Origin: Nansenia antarctica
Lineage: Eukaryota > Chordata > Actinopteri > Argentiniformes > Microstomatidae
Direction: 5' to 3'
DNA: 64,000 nt
NCBI GenBank assembly: GCA_963989245.1
Contig: OZ022340.1
Location: 41,767,076-41,831,075, forward strand
Shown here in pieces: positions 31,313 to 42,665 of this stretch (position 1 is its first letter; every line of letters starts with the position of its first letter). The position numbers were made by a program, and so were the translations under genes. A model generated the notes under the pieces. That model did no database searches, was not told where the DNA came from, and saw nothing but the letters and a program-made list of their open reading frames with translations.

Positions 31313-31904
31313 GTAAACATGAAGCAGAAGCAACACTGACCCAAATGAAAAGAAAGATGTAAAAACATAGTTGTAAAGGCTTAAGCATTATCATACATTC
31401 ATGTTCAATGCTTGAAGCTGCCACCCTCGAGTGGGAATTACCTGGCAATGGGAATTGCAGTGACAATTGAAATTGTGTTGTCGTCTCTTTCCCTCCTTTG
31501 CTCAATGCAAACTGAAACAATCTGTCAATGATGTTCATCTTTTTATCCAGCGAATGTCTTGAATCTTGAAACTAGCAAAGGACTATGCGTGGTTGAATTG
31601 CAGTCTTATTTAGTTTGAAAATGATCCAGCCCGAATTTTCGAACAAATTCCCTCATTCTCCAAACAAAACTCAGACCGGAAGTTAACTATGAAAAATCAT
31701 CAAAAGACATGTTACAAACCTATCTGCACACAAAGGCTTCCGTTACTTAGTTCGTCTTCCAGCACTGAGAAATGCAGCTCCTAGGGCAGTAGTAATAGGC
31801 AGTAAAGTAGGTAGCCAATGAGCCAGACACACAAGTCACAGATTATACTCCTCCAGCAAGTGGAATACGCTCAGAAACGTCCCGAACATAAAAAAAAAAA
31901 AATC
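31313..31904 (+). other. NME4 intron 4, 5' part; no feature seen
   Basis: AT-rich intron sequence without a recognised exon or repeat. Confidence 0.4.
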
Positions 31905-32870
31905 TAGCTATCAATGAAAGAACTCCATGCTGCTATTGGCAAACAACAAACTGCACACCCGGGTGGAGCCTTTATTGTTGGAGGGGATTTCAACCACTCC
32001 AACCTGAGAACTGTACTCCCAAAATACCACCGACATGTCTCCTGCCCCGACTAGAGGAGACAACACTCTAGATCAAGTTTATACGAACATTGCTGACGCT
32101 TATAAAGCCATTCCCCTCCGCCACCTGGGACAGTCTGATCACCTCTTGTTGTTCCTACTCCTCAAGTACACACCACTCATCAAACGTGTAAAACCAACAG
32201 TGAGGACAGCCAAAGTCTGGACAGAGGGAGTGGACTCTACACTACAGCACCAGTTTCAACACACTGACTGGAGTATGTTCGTCAATCAGGCCACCCTGGA
32301 CTCCCACACTGACATTGATTCATATGCTTCTTCCATTCTGGATTACATCAATACATATGTCAACAATGTCACCACCCACAAACAGAGAAGAACTTTCCCC
32401 AACCAGAAGCCTTGGGTGAGCAGTGAGGTCCGCTTACTGCTGGAGGCGCGTGATGCCGCTTTCAGATCTGTCGATGCAGAGGCCTACAGCTCATCCTGAG
32501 GCCTACAGCTCATCCTGAGGCCTACAGCTCATCCAGGGCTAACCTGAGGCCTACAGCTCATCCAGGGCTAACCTGAAGAGGGGCATCAGGGAGGTCAAAC
32601 ACAACCCCAAACTGCAGATTGAGGAGCACTTTCAGAACACCTCTGATCTCTGACGCCTGTGGCAGGGCATCCAGGCCATCACGGGCTACAAGCCCAAAAA
32701 CACAGTCTCCCCAACCAGCCCTGCCTTCCTCCCCAACCAACCAACATGTCTAACCTGTCACTGGCCCAGGCAGCTGTCCCCACGGGAGGCTGTACAGGAG
32801 TCTAGGCTCACGAACAGCTTCTTCCCTGTAGCTGTCAAGCTGCTGAACTCAAAATCCCGGCGGTAGCCTT
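31905..32870 (+). mobile_element. LINE fragment: APE-type endonuclease and linker
   Basis: The reading near 31960-32010 gives GGAFIVGGDFNHSNLR, the GDFN motif of APE-type LINE endonucleases. After a frame change, the segment 32035-32499 encodes GDNTLDQVYTNI and SDHLLLFLLLKYTPLIKRV. Short tandem copies of cctacagctcatcc follow at 32480-32580. The reverse transcriptase is absent. Confidence 0.6.
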
Positions 32871-33321
32871 GCCCCCCAGCCCCCCCCCCCCGGTGGTAGC
32901 CTTCATGGGTGTTGTTTTAGTGATTTTTGTACAGTATATTAACATCATTCCTTCATTAGTAGAATTCTGTTTTAGCACTCCGTTAACACTTATGTATGGA
33001 ATATGCTTAGAATTACTATTATCAATATTACCACTGAATGTCATAAATAACCATAATCCTACTCCTCCGCTTGTTCTTTCCCTTAGAGGAAGAGGAGGAG
33101 GAGGAGGAAGTAGAAGTGGAGGAGGGGTTTTTAAAAGTCATCTTTGTGTTCCCCTGACTTCTCTGACCTGACAGTGTTTTAGGACTAAACCAAACTCTGC
33201 TGTCAATCAAATCAAGCTATTGTAAAAAAAACAAATACAGATTCACATCAATGTGTTTGTTGGGGCACCAATACCAGAGGAAGGAGCCACTATCAAAGCC
33301 TAGTCCCACATCTAGACAGGA

Positions 33322-34540
33322 TAGACATTTACATTTACATTTTTGGCATTTAGCAGACGCCTTATTCCAAAGCGACTTACAATCAATACATTTGAATACT
33401 AAGCATGTGAATCAGCAGTCCACTATTCGTTGCAGGAAGAGTACTCTAGCTCAGGCCCGGGGCCACTGATAGAAGGAAAAACCTTCTCCCTATTATCGCC
33501 TTCTACTACTTATTTTTATTTTTTTTTACTGGAGAAACTGAGAAACAGTACAAGGGGGGCAGTAGAAGTTCTTAGGGACACAGTAAAGGGGAAAGCGGGT
33601 GTCTTTAGGAGACGTAGTGGTGAGGGTCGGAAGATGTCTCAGGAGGAGCAGTTAAGATGTAACCTGAAGAGATGGGTCTTCAGTCTACGACGGAAGATGG
33701 GTAGTGACTCTGCCGTTCTGACAGTCGTGGGGAGCTCATTCCACCAGCGGGGAGCCAGTGTTGTGAAGAGACGTGATCGGGCAGCCCGACTGCTGTGTAG
33801 AGGAGGTGGGGCCAGTCGGCCAGCCGAGGTGGAGGAACGGAGTGAGCGGGCAGGGGTTTGGGGGGTTACCATTTCCTTCAGGTAGGCAGGGGCTGTCCCT
33901 TTAGCTGCCTGGTATGCAAGCACCAGGGTCTTGAATCTGATGCGAGCTGCTATCGGGAGCCAGTGCAGGGTGCGAAGGAGAGGGGTGACATGCGAGTATT
34001 TGGGGAGGTTGAATACCAGCCGGGCAGCAGCATTCTGGATGAGCTGCAGAGGTCTAATGGCTGAAGCGGGGAGCCCAGCCAGGAGTACATTGCAGTAATC
34101 CAGGCGGGAGATGACCAGTGCCTGGGTCAAGAGTTGCGCTGCCTCTCTAGTAAGGAATGGTCGTATCCTTCTGATGTTGTAGAGGAGGAATTTTCAGGAG
34201 CGAGCCGTTGCTGCAATGTTCTCCGCACAGGATAGTCGGTTATCCAGGATCACTCCAAGGTTCTTGGCTGTCAGGGAGGGGGTTACAGTAGAGTTCTCCA
34301 CTGTGATGGAGAAGTCTTGGAGAGGGCAGGCTTTCCCGGGGATGAAGAGGAGCTCGGTCTTGTTAAGATTGAGCTTGAGATGGTGGTCAGCCATCCAAGT
34401 TGAAATGTCAGCGAGACATGCTGAGATACGGGTTGCCACGTGTACATCAGACGGGGGGAAGGACAGGAAGAGTTGAGTGTCATCTGCGTAGCTGTGGTAG
34501 GAGAGCCCATGTGAAGAGATTACCTAGACATCAGGCGCCA
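33322..34540 (-). mobile_element. LINE (L2-like) 3' part on the minus strand
   Basis: Minus-strand frames carry the C-terminal reverse-transcriptase part (segment 34194-34439 with LNLNKTELLFIPG and AKNLGVILDN) and the following domain (33639-34130, with SRLDYCNVLLAGLP and NAAARLV). The 3' end shows gtaagtcgctttgg, the widespread fish L2/SINE tail, then (atgtaa)n copies at 33328-33345. 5'-truncated. Confidence 0.7.
33639..34130 (-). pseudogene. LINE ORF2 C-terminal segment
   Basis: 163 residues with SRLDYCNVLLAGLP, LQLIQNAAARLVFN and LHWLPIAARIRFK, all hallmarks of the thumb/post-RT region of L2/CR1-like LINEs. It is the tail of a protein that would need upstream RT and endonuclease, only partly present here, so it is not functional. 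Confidence 0.7.
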
Positions 34541-34609
34541 TCATCAATCAAATAACATCGTTGGATTCAATCAAGCTACTAAATTTAATTGTTATCAAGA
34601 CATCAGGGT

Positions 34610-34738
34610 AGGCTGGTGGTAGAGGCAGAAATTGGGGGACGGGCTCTTTGTAATGCATGGAATGGAATGAGGAATGGTGTTTCATCTAACCCATCCATTA
34701 CAAAGAGCCCATCCTCCAGTTTCTACCTCCACCAGCCT
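34610..34738. mobile_element. 129-bp imperfect hairpin MITE in NME4 intron 4
   Basis: The two ends, aggctggtggtagaggcaga and the complement of tctacctccaccagcct, pair over about 43 bp with some mismatches, both ending at a gggctctttgtaatg word. No clear target duplication. Confidence 0.5.
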
Positions 34739-34830
34739 CCCCCGGTTCACATCCCCATCCCCTTCACCGGCAGCTCAGAGCTGTACAAAAATACACTAAC
34801 CGAGGTTGATCACACCCCATGGAGGTCTAT

Positions 34831-34831
34831 T

Positions 34832-34866
<35 letters not shown>
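34831..34866. repeat. (AAT)n microsatellite
   Basis: About twelve aat units in NME4 intron 4. Confidence 0.9.
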
Positions 34867-34867
<1 letters not shown>

Positions 34868-34975
34868 TTTTTGTTATTATTATTTAAATAAAGATGTAAT
34901 TTAATAGCTCCTTTCTAGAACTTAAGGACACTGTACAGGAAAGAAGAAGAAAAAACAACAACAACATACATATAC

Positions 34976-35465
34976 ACTCACTTCACTGGCCACTTTATCA
35001 GGTACACCTTTTCAACTGCACGTTAACGCAAATATCTAATCAGCCAATCATGTATTGCTGACTCAATGCATTTAGGCATGTAGACATGGTCAAAATCTGA
35101 AGTTCAAACCAAGCATCAGAATGGGAAAGTGACTTTGAACGTGGCATGGGTGTTGGTGCCAGAAGGGCTGTTTTGAGTATTTCAGAAAGTGCTGATCTAC
35201 TGGGAGGGGGAATGGTCAGAAAAAGAGAAAATATCCAGCGAGCGGCAGTTCTCTGGGCGAAAGTGTTGGTGGTGGTGTAATGGTGTGGGGGATATATTCT
35301 TGGCACAAATCTTCAGCAACTGTGTGATGTTATAATGTCAATATGGACCAAAATCTCTGAGGAATGTTTCCAGCACCTTGTTGAATCTATGCCACGAAGA
35401 GTTAAGGCAGTTCTGAAGGCAAAAAAGGGGGTCCAACCCGGTACTAGTAAGGTGTACATACAGTA
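34976..35465 (+). mobile_element. Internally deleted Tc1-like transposon
   Basis: Begins cactcacttcactggccact and includes gttaacgcaaatatctaatcag, a well-known fish Tc1 family. The transposase region is reduced to pieces around gactttgaacgtggcatggg and ggtggtgtaatggtgtgggg. It ends in ccaacccggtactag and aaggtgtac next to NME4 exon 5. Confidence 0.7.
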
Positions 35466-35522
35466 TAGAAGTGTTATTACCTAGAGTAAATGCCTTAAGA
35501 ATTGTGTGCTTGTTTTCTTTAG

Positions 35523-35640
35523 AAATGTGGTCCATGCCAGTGATTCAGTGGAGGGGGCGCAGAGGGAAATCCAGCTGTGGTTTAATCGAAAGGAATTGAT
35601 GGTTTGGACTGCTGCAACAGGACAGGACAGTAGCACCTAA
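35523..35640 (+). CDS. nme4: NME4 exon 5: catalytic histidine and C terminus
   Basis: The exon completes a split Arg codon and encodes NVVHASDSVEGAQREIQLWF, in which the His is the phosphorylated catalytic residue. It ends with a short Ser/Thr-rich tail and a TAA at 35638. The acceptor ttttctttag has a good pyrimidine tract. A decayed Tc1 ends only about 57 bp upstream, so the branch point must lie in a very short stretch or inside the transposon end. Confidence 0.93.
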
Positions 35641-36570
35641 CCAGACGTAAGAGAGAGAATGGACTGAGTGTGCAAGGTAGAGCAATGGACAGGAAGTGCA
35701 CTTTGCATAAAAACCTCACCATCCTCTACTGCTGTTGAGTTTGCACACTCACCACCTCGTCACTGTGATACTCTGTCTGCCCCTTAGCCCCATCTTGTGG
35801 GTCAACATCATATTGCTGTTATCCTCATATGTGACAGGGTCTGGTGAAAAAGTTCTCAATTAGGGAAAGGTAATTTTTCAGTTTCTTTCCAGATTAAAAA
35901 AAAGTGCAGATTGGAAGGAAGATAGGCTTATTTAAAAAAAAAAAAATACCAGAGAATCTCGCTCTGAATCAAAACACACGCAAAACAGTTGCTAGTAGCT
36001 AGCAGGTAAAAAGGAACATCAGTATGAACATCTAACTGCATGTTTAGCACATCACAACATGCTGATAGAACATCAACATGCTAAAAACACATAACTACAC
36101 ATAATTAGATGATTTTTTTTACATGCCATGTATCACTTACCCAGTAGAGTACGGCAGACGACACATAATTCACACATTATTAAGTATTTAGTGATCCTAA
36201 AACTGTTGTTTGTTATATCGAGTGGGCTCTTCAACACTTCAACTTTCGTAGCATGACTTGCGCGCCTTGAGAATTGCCGACATGCAGACCGTGTCACATA
36301 TGCATGGTATTTTCAGCTGCTTTATATGAATGTCATGTATAGGCCTAGGTTTACTGTATACTGATGGATATAATTTGAACATAATTTATAACAGGGTTAG
36401 GGTTAGATGTGTAGAATATGTATTCTATCCCTATGGCCAAAGCCAGTTCTGCTTCCAGTGCACAGCACAAGGGATTGTTCATTTATTACAATGCAATTTA
36501 TTACAAAATAACGGTTATTGCAAAAGATCCAATCCTGACAACCGAACATACTCTTGCTCCACACTTTCCA
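35641..36570 (+). other. NME4 3' untranslated region and intergenic DNA
   Basis: No standard AATAAA follows the stop closely. Variant signals are CATAAA near 35708 and ATTAAA near 35893, so the transcript end is not fixed. The rest is AT-rich with no gene seen. Confidence 0.4.
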
Positions 36571-36572
36571 TC

Positions 36573-37400
36573 TTCATTACATTTATATTTTAGGCATTTA
36601 ACAGACGTCTTATTCCAAAGCGACTTACAACAAATACATTTGACTCAGTAAGTGAATCATCTATCCACCAGTGATTGCAGGAAACAGTAATCTATGCAGT
36701 ATCCTTATAGTTATACCCTATAGCTATCCTTCTACCTGCCATAGTTTCTTTATTTTTTCATTAGACATTCACTCATATCCAACAAGGCACAGTAATCATC
36801 TCCATTTACCTTTCTGTCGAACATCTAGCCACCAATTCAACATTTGTTTTAGAGGTCCAAAAATCTGGAACACCTTGAGTTTGCCACTGAGATTAACATC
36901 TCGGTCGGTTTGAGAAAGCAACTGAAAGATTATTTAATTTCGTCATGAGCCGTTCATTTCATGTTGGTCCTGCGTAATATTCTTAACAGATTGTTTTTCT
37001 TTTCTTTCCTGTTTATTGCTCTTATTTTTGTCTTTCTTTTCTTGAAGTGTTCTGAGCAAGCCTATCCTTGTATCTTTTTCAGTTTTGTGCTATCCTACCG
37101 TTTTTCTGCATGGACCTGATTTTGTTTGTGTTTTCTCGTCTCATTTACATGTATTAAGTGTTTCTCTTGTCTCATTTACATGTATTAAGTGTTTCTCTTG
37201 TCTTATTTACATGTATTAAGTGTTCTTTGTGGTATATTGAACCTTGGCTATTGACGGGAGTGGAACTATGTACAAGCCTGAAGGGCTTCGTTCCGTCCTT
37301 GCAGTTTTTAAAAAATCATGTGCTAAATAAATCAACTAAACTAAACTATGCTCAGGCCAGGGGCCATTGGCAGTCATCGTGCTAGAAGAAGGACGATTTT
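36573..37400 (+). mobile_element. LINE fragment nested in an L2/SINE-tail repeat
   Basis: A repeat like that at 33340-33480 (ggcatttaacagacgtctta, then caaagcgacttac) is split near 36692 and resumes at about 37349 (ctcaggccaggggccattgg). Between them lies a LINE C-terminal frame (RGPKIWNTLSLPLRLTSRSV, 36671-36913) and a 3' region with a ctaaataaatcaactaaac tail. Confidence 0.55.
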
Positions 37401-38061
37401 TTCTTATTAAGAATCACCTGAATTGAATCAAGAAGCCTCAATACAACTTGTTAGATTGTTGTCAATTCATGAGTTTACATGCAATACAATAATAATAATA
37501 ATAATACAATATGAGGGGATAAGGATTAGCCTGTGTACACAAACGCTGAAATAATAACTATGAAATAAAGCTACTGTCCTGAGCAGCGACAGTACAGCTG
37601 CTGCAATATTGAACAAGAAATGTTTCATGATTTCTTTGCCTACCAACATTCTCAATGGTGATGACAACTTCCTCCTGTTAAATGTGAACCTAATTTTCCT
37701 CATTGAGGACAATAAATTATCTGCCACCAAATGTTACTGCTGAAGAGAACACATTATACTGCTGAGAAAGTGTTTACACGTTCCAGTTACGTTGTCCTCT
37801 TCTGTACGTAACAGGCATAACACTGCACAACAGTTTGACATGTATTTGTAGATATTTGAAATGGACATCGACAGCCCTACTGCACATGCAGTTCTTTTGC
37901 TTGATCGATGATGAGCCCTTTGTGTGGGTCTGCTTCTTATCTGAGATTCCAAATGGCTAATCTGAATTAATTAATATCAGACCTGACAAAACACTGTTTG
38001 TAAATGCATTTATACAGGACAATAGCCAGATTTCCTATGTACATATTATTCATATAATATA
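37401..38061. other. Intergenic, no gene seen
   Basis: AT-rich DNA with a short (AAT)n run at about 37487-37505. Frames on either strand lack family features or splice support. Confidence 0.4.
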
Positions 38062-38218
38062 GAATATATGCCATTTAGCTGACGCTTTTATCCAAAGCGA
38101 CATGCATTGAAGTGAGTGCATACATTTTTCTGTATATTAAATGATTCCCAGCAGGAATCTAACCCACAACCTAAGTGTTGTTAGCGCCATGCTCTACCGA
38201 CTGAGCTACAGAGGACCA
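38062..38218 (-). mobile_element. tRNA-derived SINE
   Basis: On the minus strand the head reads TGTAGCTCAGTCGGTAGAGC (A box) followed by GGTTAGATTCC (B box), so it is an RNA polymerase III tRNA-like promoter. The body ends in tgtcgctttggataaaagcg and tcagctaaatgg, the V-SINE/L2-type tail. The B box carries a change from the canonical form, so it is a SINE copy, not a tRNA gene. Confidence 0.7.
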
Positions 38219-38454
38219 CAAAACTAAAACCTAAAATTCCTCTGACTTAGATTGAATCATGTAAATGTATCTGGGCTGAAACTGTGACCCAGCCAAGTGA
38301 TTCAGTGTCCTTGATTTGGATTGAGGGGCAACCTTGACAAGTGATTTAAAAATAATTGTTTCGATAGCTGTGGGAACCCTGATGGACAGCAAATAACCCC
38401 AAAGACACACAGCATAAGTGATCCGATATCCAATCAGTTGATCTGTACTGTTAT
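38219..38454. other. Short intergenic spacer between NME4 and LUC7L
   Basis: No gene or repeat recognised. Confidence 0.4.
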
Positions 38455-38460
38455 TTTATT
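38455..38460 (-). terminator. luc7l: Candidate LUC7L polyadenylation signal
   Basis: TTTATT on the plus strand is AATAAA on the minus strand, 727 bases past the LUC7L stop codon. It is the first good signal I see in the 3' untranslated region. Use of it is inferred. Confidence 0.45.
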
Positions 38461-39186
38461 CATTTCAGGTCAGTTACATAATAAAACCACTACATTTTAC
38501 ACTTTAAATACATGACAGTGTATAAATGTACAAACCAAAAAGAAATCAATGCTTGCAGACTTTGACATGGAGTTCCCTTGTGGTGATGTGACTACATAAG
38601 CGTGGAACAGAACTTTCTTTTTCATTATTTCGGATTGAATGAAGAAAAATATGGGATCAAAGTGGTGTTTCACTAGGCAGGATAAGGGAGTTAGGTAGTG
38701 GACTAACTTTGGTCAACATTCAGCCACAACTCAGGATAACCCATGTCACAAAGACTGTTCACCTTTTAGACAGATAAATGACTATAGCAACACATCCTGA
38801 AGCTAACATTATCCTGAAGGTTGTGCCTACCGCTACCCTACCGCATAGGACCTATGAAAATCCCTCCCATCCTTCCTTCTTGCAAAGAATGGTATATCCA
38901 TTGCCATTCCCCTGCTTGCACAACATATTCCTAATAAAATAGCATACGGATCAAATATTATTATGTAAGCCAAAACATGATCAAATTCTCACTGATGCAT
39001 CCTGAATTCGCAGCAGGTGGTGGGTCAGTGTCCAGATGTGTGATGTGGATGAAGCTCAAGTTATGAATATGGAGCTTTATGATGTGACATACCCACAAGA
39101 GCATCTCAACAGGCTTAAAACACAGGTCAATTTGAGTGGGGCAAAAAGAACATTCTAGCATCCTCCTTTTAAGCTGGGAAGCGTGG

Positions 39187-39280
39187 TTAGGCCTCTCCCC
39201 TCTCCCTGTCCTCTGAGCGACGAGGCCCTGATCTTCTGTTCCGCCAGTCGGAGGACGATGAGGACCTCTCCCGAGAGGAG
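39187..39280 (-). CDS. luc7l: LUC7L last coding exon (RS tail and stop)
   Basis: After a long pyrimidine tract and cccag acceptor, the exon encodes SSRERSSSSSDWRNRRSG and ends PRRSEDRERGEA before TAA at 39189-39187. The end matches the family C terminus (human RRSEEKEAGEI). One base completes the Ser codon begun in the previous exon. Confidence 0.85.
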
Positions 39281-39564
39281 CTGGGGCGGAGCGAGGGAGC
39301 GGCGTGGAGAGAGCAGGAAGCGGGGGAGAGAAAGAAATTGAGTTTTTAGTGCAACCGTCGACTTCCTTTCAAACTGTTATTGGGATGTAGCCATGCTCGT
39401 GTCGGGGGTGTCTGTTGTGGGTGTGATAGCTACGATTGAGGAGAGCAGGATCTGCTTTGAGGTGTTAAGATGTTTTTATTGTGTGGGCTAAGTAGTAGCT
39501 GTGTCTAGCTTTGCAAGATTAGATTCTGGGTTCCGAGATTAGCTCTTCACCAAACTTCTCTTCA

Positions 39565-39815
39565 GGCGTTTAGCTGTTAGCTGTTGCTAATCGTTTAGCT
39601 GTTGTTGCTAATCGTTTAGCTGCTGTTGCTAATCGTTTAGCTGTTGTTGCTAATCGTTTAGCTGTTGTTGCTAATCGTTTTGCTGCTGTTGCTAATCGTT
39701 TAGCTGTTGTTGCTAATCGTTTAGCTGTTGTTGTTATTCGTTTAGCTGCTGTTGCTAATAATTTTGCTGCTGTTGCTAATCGTTTAGCAGTTGTTGCTAA
39801 TCGTTTTTGTTTGAA
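39565..39815. repeat. 18-21-bp minisatellite in a LUC7L intron
   Basis: About a dozen copies of cgtttagctgttgttgctaat lie in tandem. The minus strand is open through it (Ala-Lys-Arg-Leu-Ala repeats), but there are no splice signals, so it is not coding. Confidence 0.85.
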
Positions 39816-40077
39816 CATGAATGCAGAGCACCTTAGAAATCACTCAGTTTTTCCAAACATAATAAAGTGTTAATCCGTCAGGAGGCAGACATGACCCTTT
39901 TTCTTTGCATACCGACGGAGGCGAAAGTGTTGAACATGATAATCAATCATGATAATCAATCTGATGTAATTGATGCAATGGAGACGACGTGACACACACA
40001 AGCCGTTGACTCATTTGAGCAGTGTGACCACTGACTAGAACTCAACCATCTTAAGGAGAGGGTATACACACTGATAC

Positions 40078-40272
40078 CTGTGTTTGGAGCGACTCTCCTG
40101 CTCTCTGCTGCGTTCCCGGCTGTGCTGGTGGCTCTTGCTAGAGGAGCGGCTGCTCTTTCGCTCCCGCTCCCTCTCCCTTTCCCTCTCGCGATCCCGGGAG
40201 CGAGAACGGGAGCGGCACCTCTCGCGGGAGGGCGACTGGGAACGGCGCCTCCTGCGTTCTCCAGAGCGAGAC
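40078..40272 (-). CDS. luc7l: LUC7L Arg/Ser-rich exon
   Basis: 195 coding bases encode RSGERRRRRSQSPSRER, then SRSRSRDRERERERERER and SSRSSSKSHQHSRERS, a clear RS/RE domain. Acceptor ccatcag and donor CACAG/gtatca are good. The RS frame requires entry in phase 2, which the visible donor of the preceding exon (phase 0) does not supply. Confidence 0.85.
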
Positions 40273-40552
40273 CTGATGGGGGACCATGGGGGAGAGGACG
40301 GTCAACAACACAGACGCTTTTTTGGAACATGCCTTTTTAACCCTGGAGCCAGGGTTAGACTAAAATATTTTAGCACAATAATGAAAAAAGCTAATAGCCA
40401 TTATTAATGGAAGCACTGCATTTGCTAGTAGATATTTTGACTGATAAGGACTTTTGATGATGTTAGATTTTGGATCTTAAACATTTAAAATCATTTTTAT
40501 TAAGTGTATGTTATGCAATGTCCTTTGCTGATTAATTTTTGCTGAAATATAC

Positions 40553-40645
40553 TTTCCTTTTCCTCATCTTCTCTTCCCTCTCCCTCTCCTCCCTCCTCTT
40601 CAGCCGATCCTGGTTTCTTTTCTCTTGCTTCGCCAAAACTGTTTT
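40553..40645 (-). CDS. luc7l: LUC7L coiled-coil/basic exon
   Basis: 31 codons encode KTVLAKQEKRNQDRLKRREE and REREEKMRKRK, the charged helix after the second zinc finger. The acceptor ttctgttcag gives phase 0 entry. The only GT donor seen (AAA/gtatat) ends in phase 0, one codon past an AG that would give the right phase but is followed by GA. Confidence 0.8.
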
Positions 40646-40834
40646 CTGAACATATTATTATATTATTATTTTTTTTTAAATCCTCAGAACATTTCAATAC
40701 CAAATATAGAAAATCACAGCTTTTGGAAAAAGAACATAAACATATTCACACCAGACCTTGTTGTGACCAGGTACGTTGAGACACCCAGGTCTGCTTCACA
40801 CACCCAGTTACACCGTTAATACAAACTAACACAC

Positions 40835-41011
40835 CTTGAGCTGTTCCAACTTCTCTCTGATCTGAATGAATCCAAGGTGGAGCTTCCCTCCAAAGTGGTC
40901 GGCCAGGCGTCGGTCGTTGTCATGGAGCCCCAGGTAGGCCGAGCACACCTCACACACACGCAGCTTCTGCTGCTGAAAACTGGAGGCAGGCATCGAGTTC
41001 CTGTACTCATC
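40835..41011 (-). CDS. luc7l: LUC7L second zinc-finger exon
   Basis: 59 codons include EYRNSMPASSFQQQKLRVCE, CSAYLGLHDNDRRLADHFGG and KLHLGFIQIREKLEQLK. The CEVC pair and the two His residues (ADHF and KLH) form the C2H2-like second zinc finger of LUC7 proteins. Donor AAG/gtgtgt, acceptor tctgtcag. Confidence 0.95.
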
Positions 41012-42665
41012 CTGACAGAAAGATATTTAAAAAAGGTTTAAAGAAATGATTTTTATTAACTACCAAAATGAGGAAAGGGAAGGTTGTTAATCATCTGGAT
41101 ACTAAGCTGTGGTTTTCTTTGTCTTTTTCTTTTGTATTACATTGCGGATACTGACGGATGTTATTTATTTATTTTGTGTTGTTTCAGTATTAAGAATGGC
41201 AAATTATGTTTATTTATTTATTTTGTGTTGTTTCAATATTAAGAATGAAAAATTACTAGTACTGTTGATACTGTAATTTATGAATTAATTAACTGGATTA
41301 TATAATGTAAGTATTATTGTTCTCACTTGAGAGTGACGGATAGGGGTAGGACATGATAAGCTTAGGCCTCATCCTACTCCCTTTCGAACAGTGATAGGTC
41401 TGTACTCTTCATATTAGTTATTTGTTATTTTATTATTTTAAATAAAAATAAGATTCATTCATTCAAAGAGAAAGAGAAACAGAGAGAGGGGGGGAATACG
41501 TTTTCTCATCCATTTTCTCCACCTTCTTTGCTCCTAAATGAGCTCAAATGCAAAATGTCCCTCGACAACTTCAACAAAAAGCCTAAAATGAGTCCATTCG
41601 AGTGCAATAATAATAGTTTGACACAATTTCAGAATGAATACCACTTCAATGAGCTGTGCGTAAGCCTGTTGGATATCTGACACGAAGTGAAATTCAGGTT
41701 GAAGTTCCAAACAACCCTGTGACGGGGCGTTGAAAGATAAACTAAAACAGGCTCCTAAATATATCCTGTGTTAAGAGACGAGACAATATTGTTTAAGAAT
41801 CAAGATTAATTCCATTTTAGCCTTTTACTACTCCAAATGACTCCAATGCATTTCTATAGCATAGTACTACTTGAAACTTTGAGCATCCCAGCGATAAAAT
41901 AGTGCCCTGCGTAAGTAATGGGACACCGAAGCATTTGTCTTCTTTTGGTTCTCCACCTCTGAAATCAAACAATTACTATGAGGTATTTACCAGGTTATAT
42001 ATAGAGAGTTATAGAGATATATAAAGATTATCAGGTATTTGACAGTATTATGATATGAATGACGAATGACAACCTACAGGATCGTTTCCCCAACTGTGGG
42101 GTAGCAGGAGGTGGTTGAAAACAATGAAAATAGCATACGGTTGGTCTACCAAAAACATACTCAAATGTATAAATCTGTTCAATAGGCAACACTGTATCAA
42201 AAGGTTGGATTTTGCACATAATTCTTTCTTTTTAAAGTATTCAAAAGATATCACCACCTTCTCCTCTTCCTTATTGGGATATACAGCATCTCTGTCCCCT
42301 CTGTGTTTCAAATTAACGTCACTACACTGGGTATATTTTCTGCTTTATAATAGATGTTAAGCTGAGTGGTAAATGTAAGCATATATGACAGGTTGTCTGT
42401 TTTGCTGGGGCAAGGCAGAGGGAACGCCGCCACGACCTGGCTCTTTTGGTCAATGATGATTTGCCATGGTTGCCATGGTTACCACTGGCCTGGATTAATG
42501 TGCTGTAGCCCTGGCCGAATCCAATGTCACATATGTTGAGAGCAAAACTATGTTGTGGCTTGAGTAGAAACCTTTTGAAACTGTAAGCCTGCAATACAGA
42601 GATCATATTGTCTGATAAAGTAATTTTTTATGACATGTTATAATGTGTTTCTGCCTTTTGGGTAC
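41012..42665 (-). other. LUC7L intron with a LINE 3' tail
   Basis: A LINE 3' region (ggtaggacatgataagctta, then ctactccctttcgaaca and an aataaaaataagattcattc tail) lies at about 41300-41465. A short direct duplication of ttatttattttgtgttgttt occurs at 41161 and 41214. The remainder to 42665 shows nothing I recognise. Confidence 0.45.

Larger units (their letters stand above)
22271..35640 (+). other. nme4: NME4 gene model, five coding exons (mitochondrial nucleoside diphosphate kinase)
   Basis: Exons 22271-22418, 23465-23586, 29610-29711, 31200-31312 and 35523-35640 join in phase with GT-AG introns to give 603 coding bases (200 residues plus stop); human NME4 is 187. The enzyme transfers phosphate between nucleoside tri- and diphosphates through a phospho-histidine. 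The N terminus is basic and lacks acidic residues, as a mitochondrial presequence should. The core fits NME4 better than NME3, for example the HYQDLR and YPGLVRYM region and the basic leader where NME3 is hydrophobic. The introns hold Gypsy, LINE, Tc1 and MITE insertions. The gene is convergent with LUC7L, ending about 2.8 kb from the latter's polyadenylation signal. Confidence 0.9.

Noticed and set aside
23465..35640. NME3 as the identity of the kinase gene
   Set aside because: NME3 has a hydrophobic N terminus; here the leader is basic with no acidic residues and the core is closer to NME4.
38146..38216. Functional tRNA gene on the minus strand
   Set aside because: The tRNA-like head is fused to a SINE body and tail, and the B box is altered, so it is a SINE.
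39570..39818. 82-residue Ala-Lys-Arg-Leu repeat protein
   Set aside because: Translation of the minisatellite in a LUC7L intron; no splice sites or start context.
42115..42360. 81-residue plus-strand frame inside LUC7L intron
   Set aside because: No family features, no splice support, opposite strand to the host gene.
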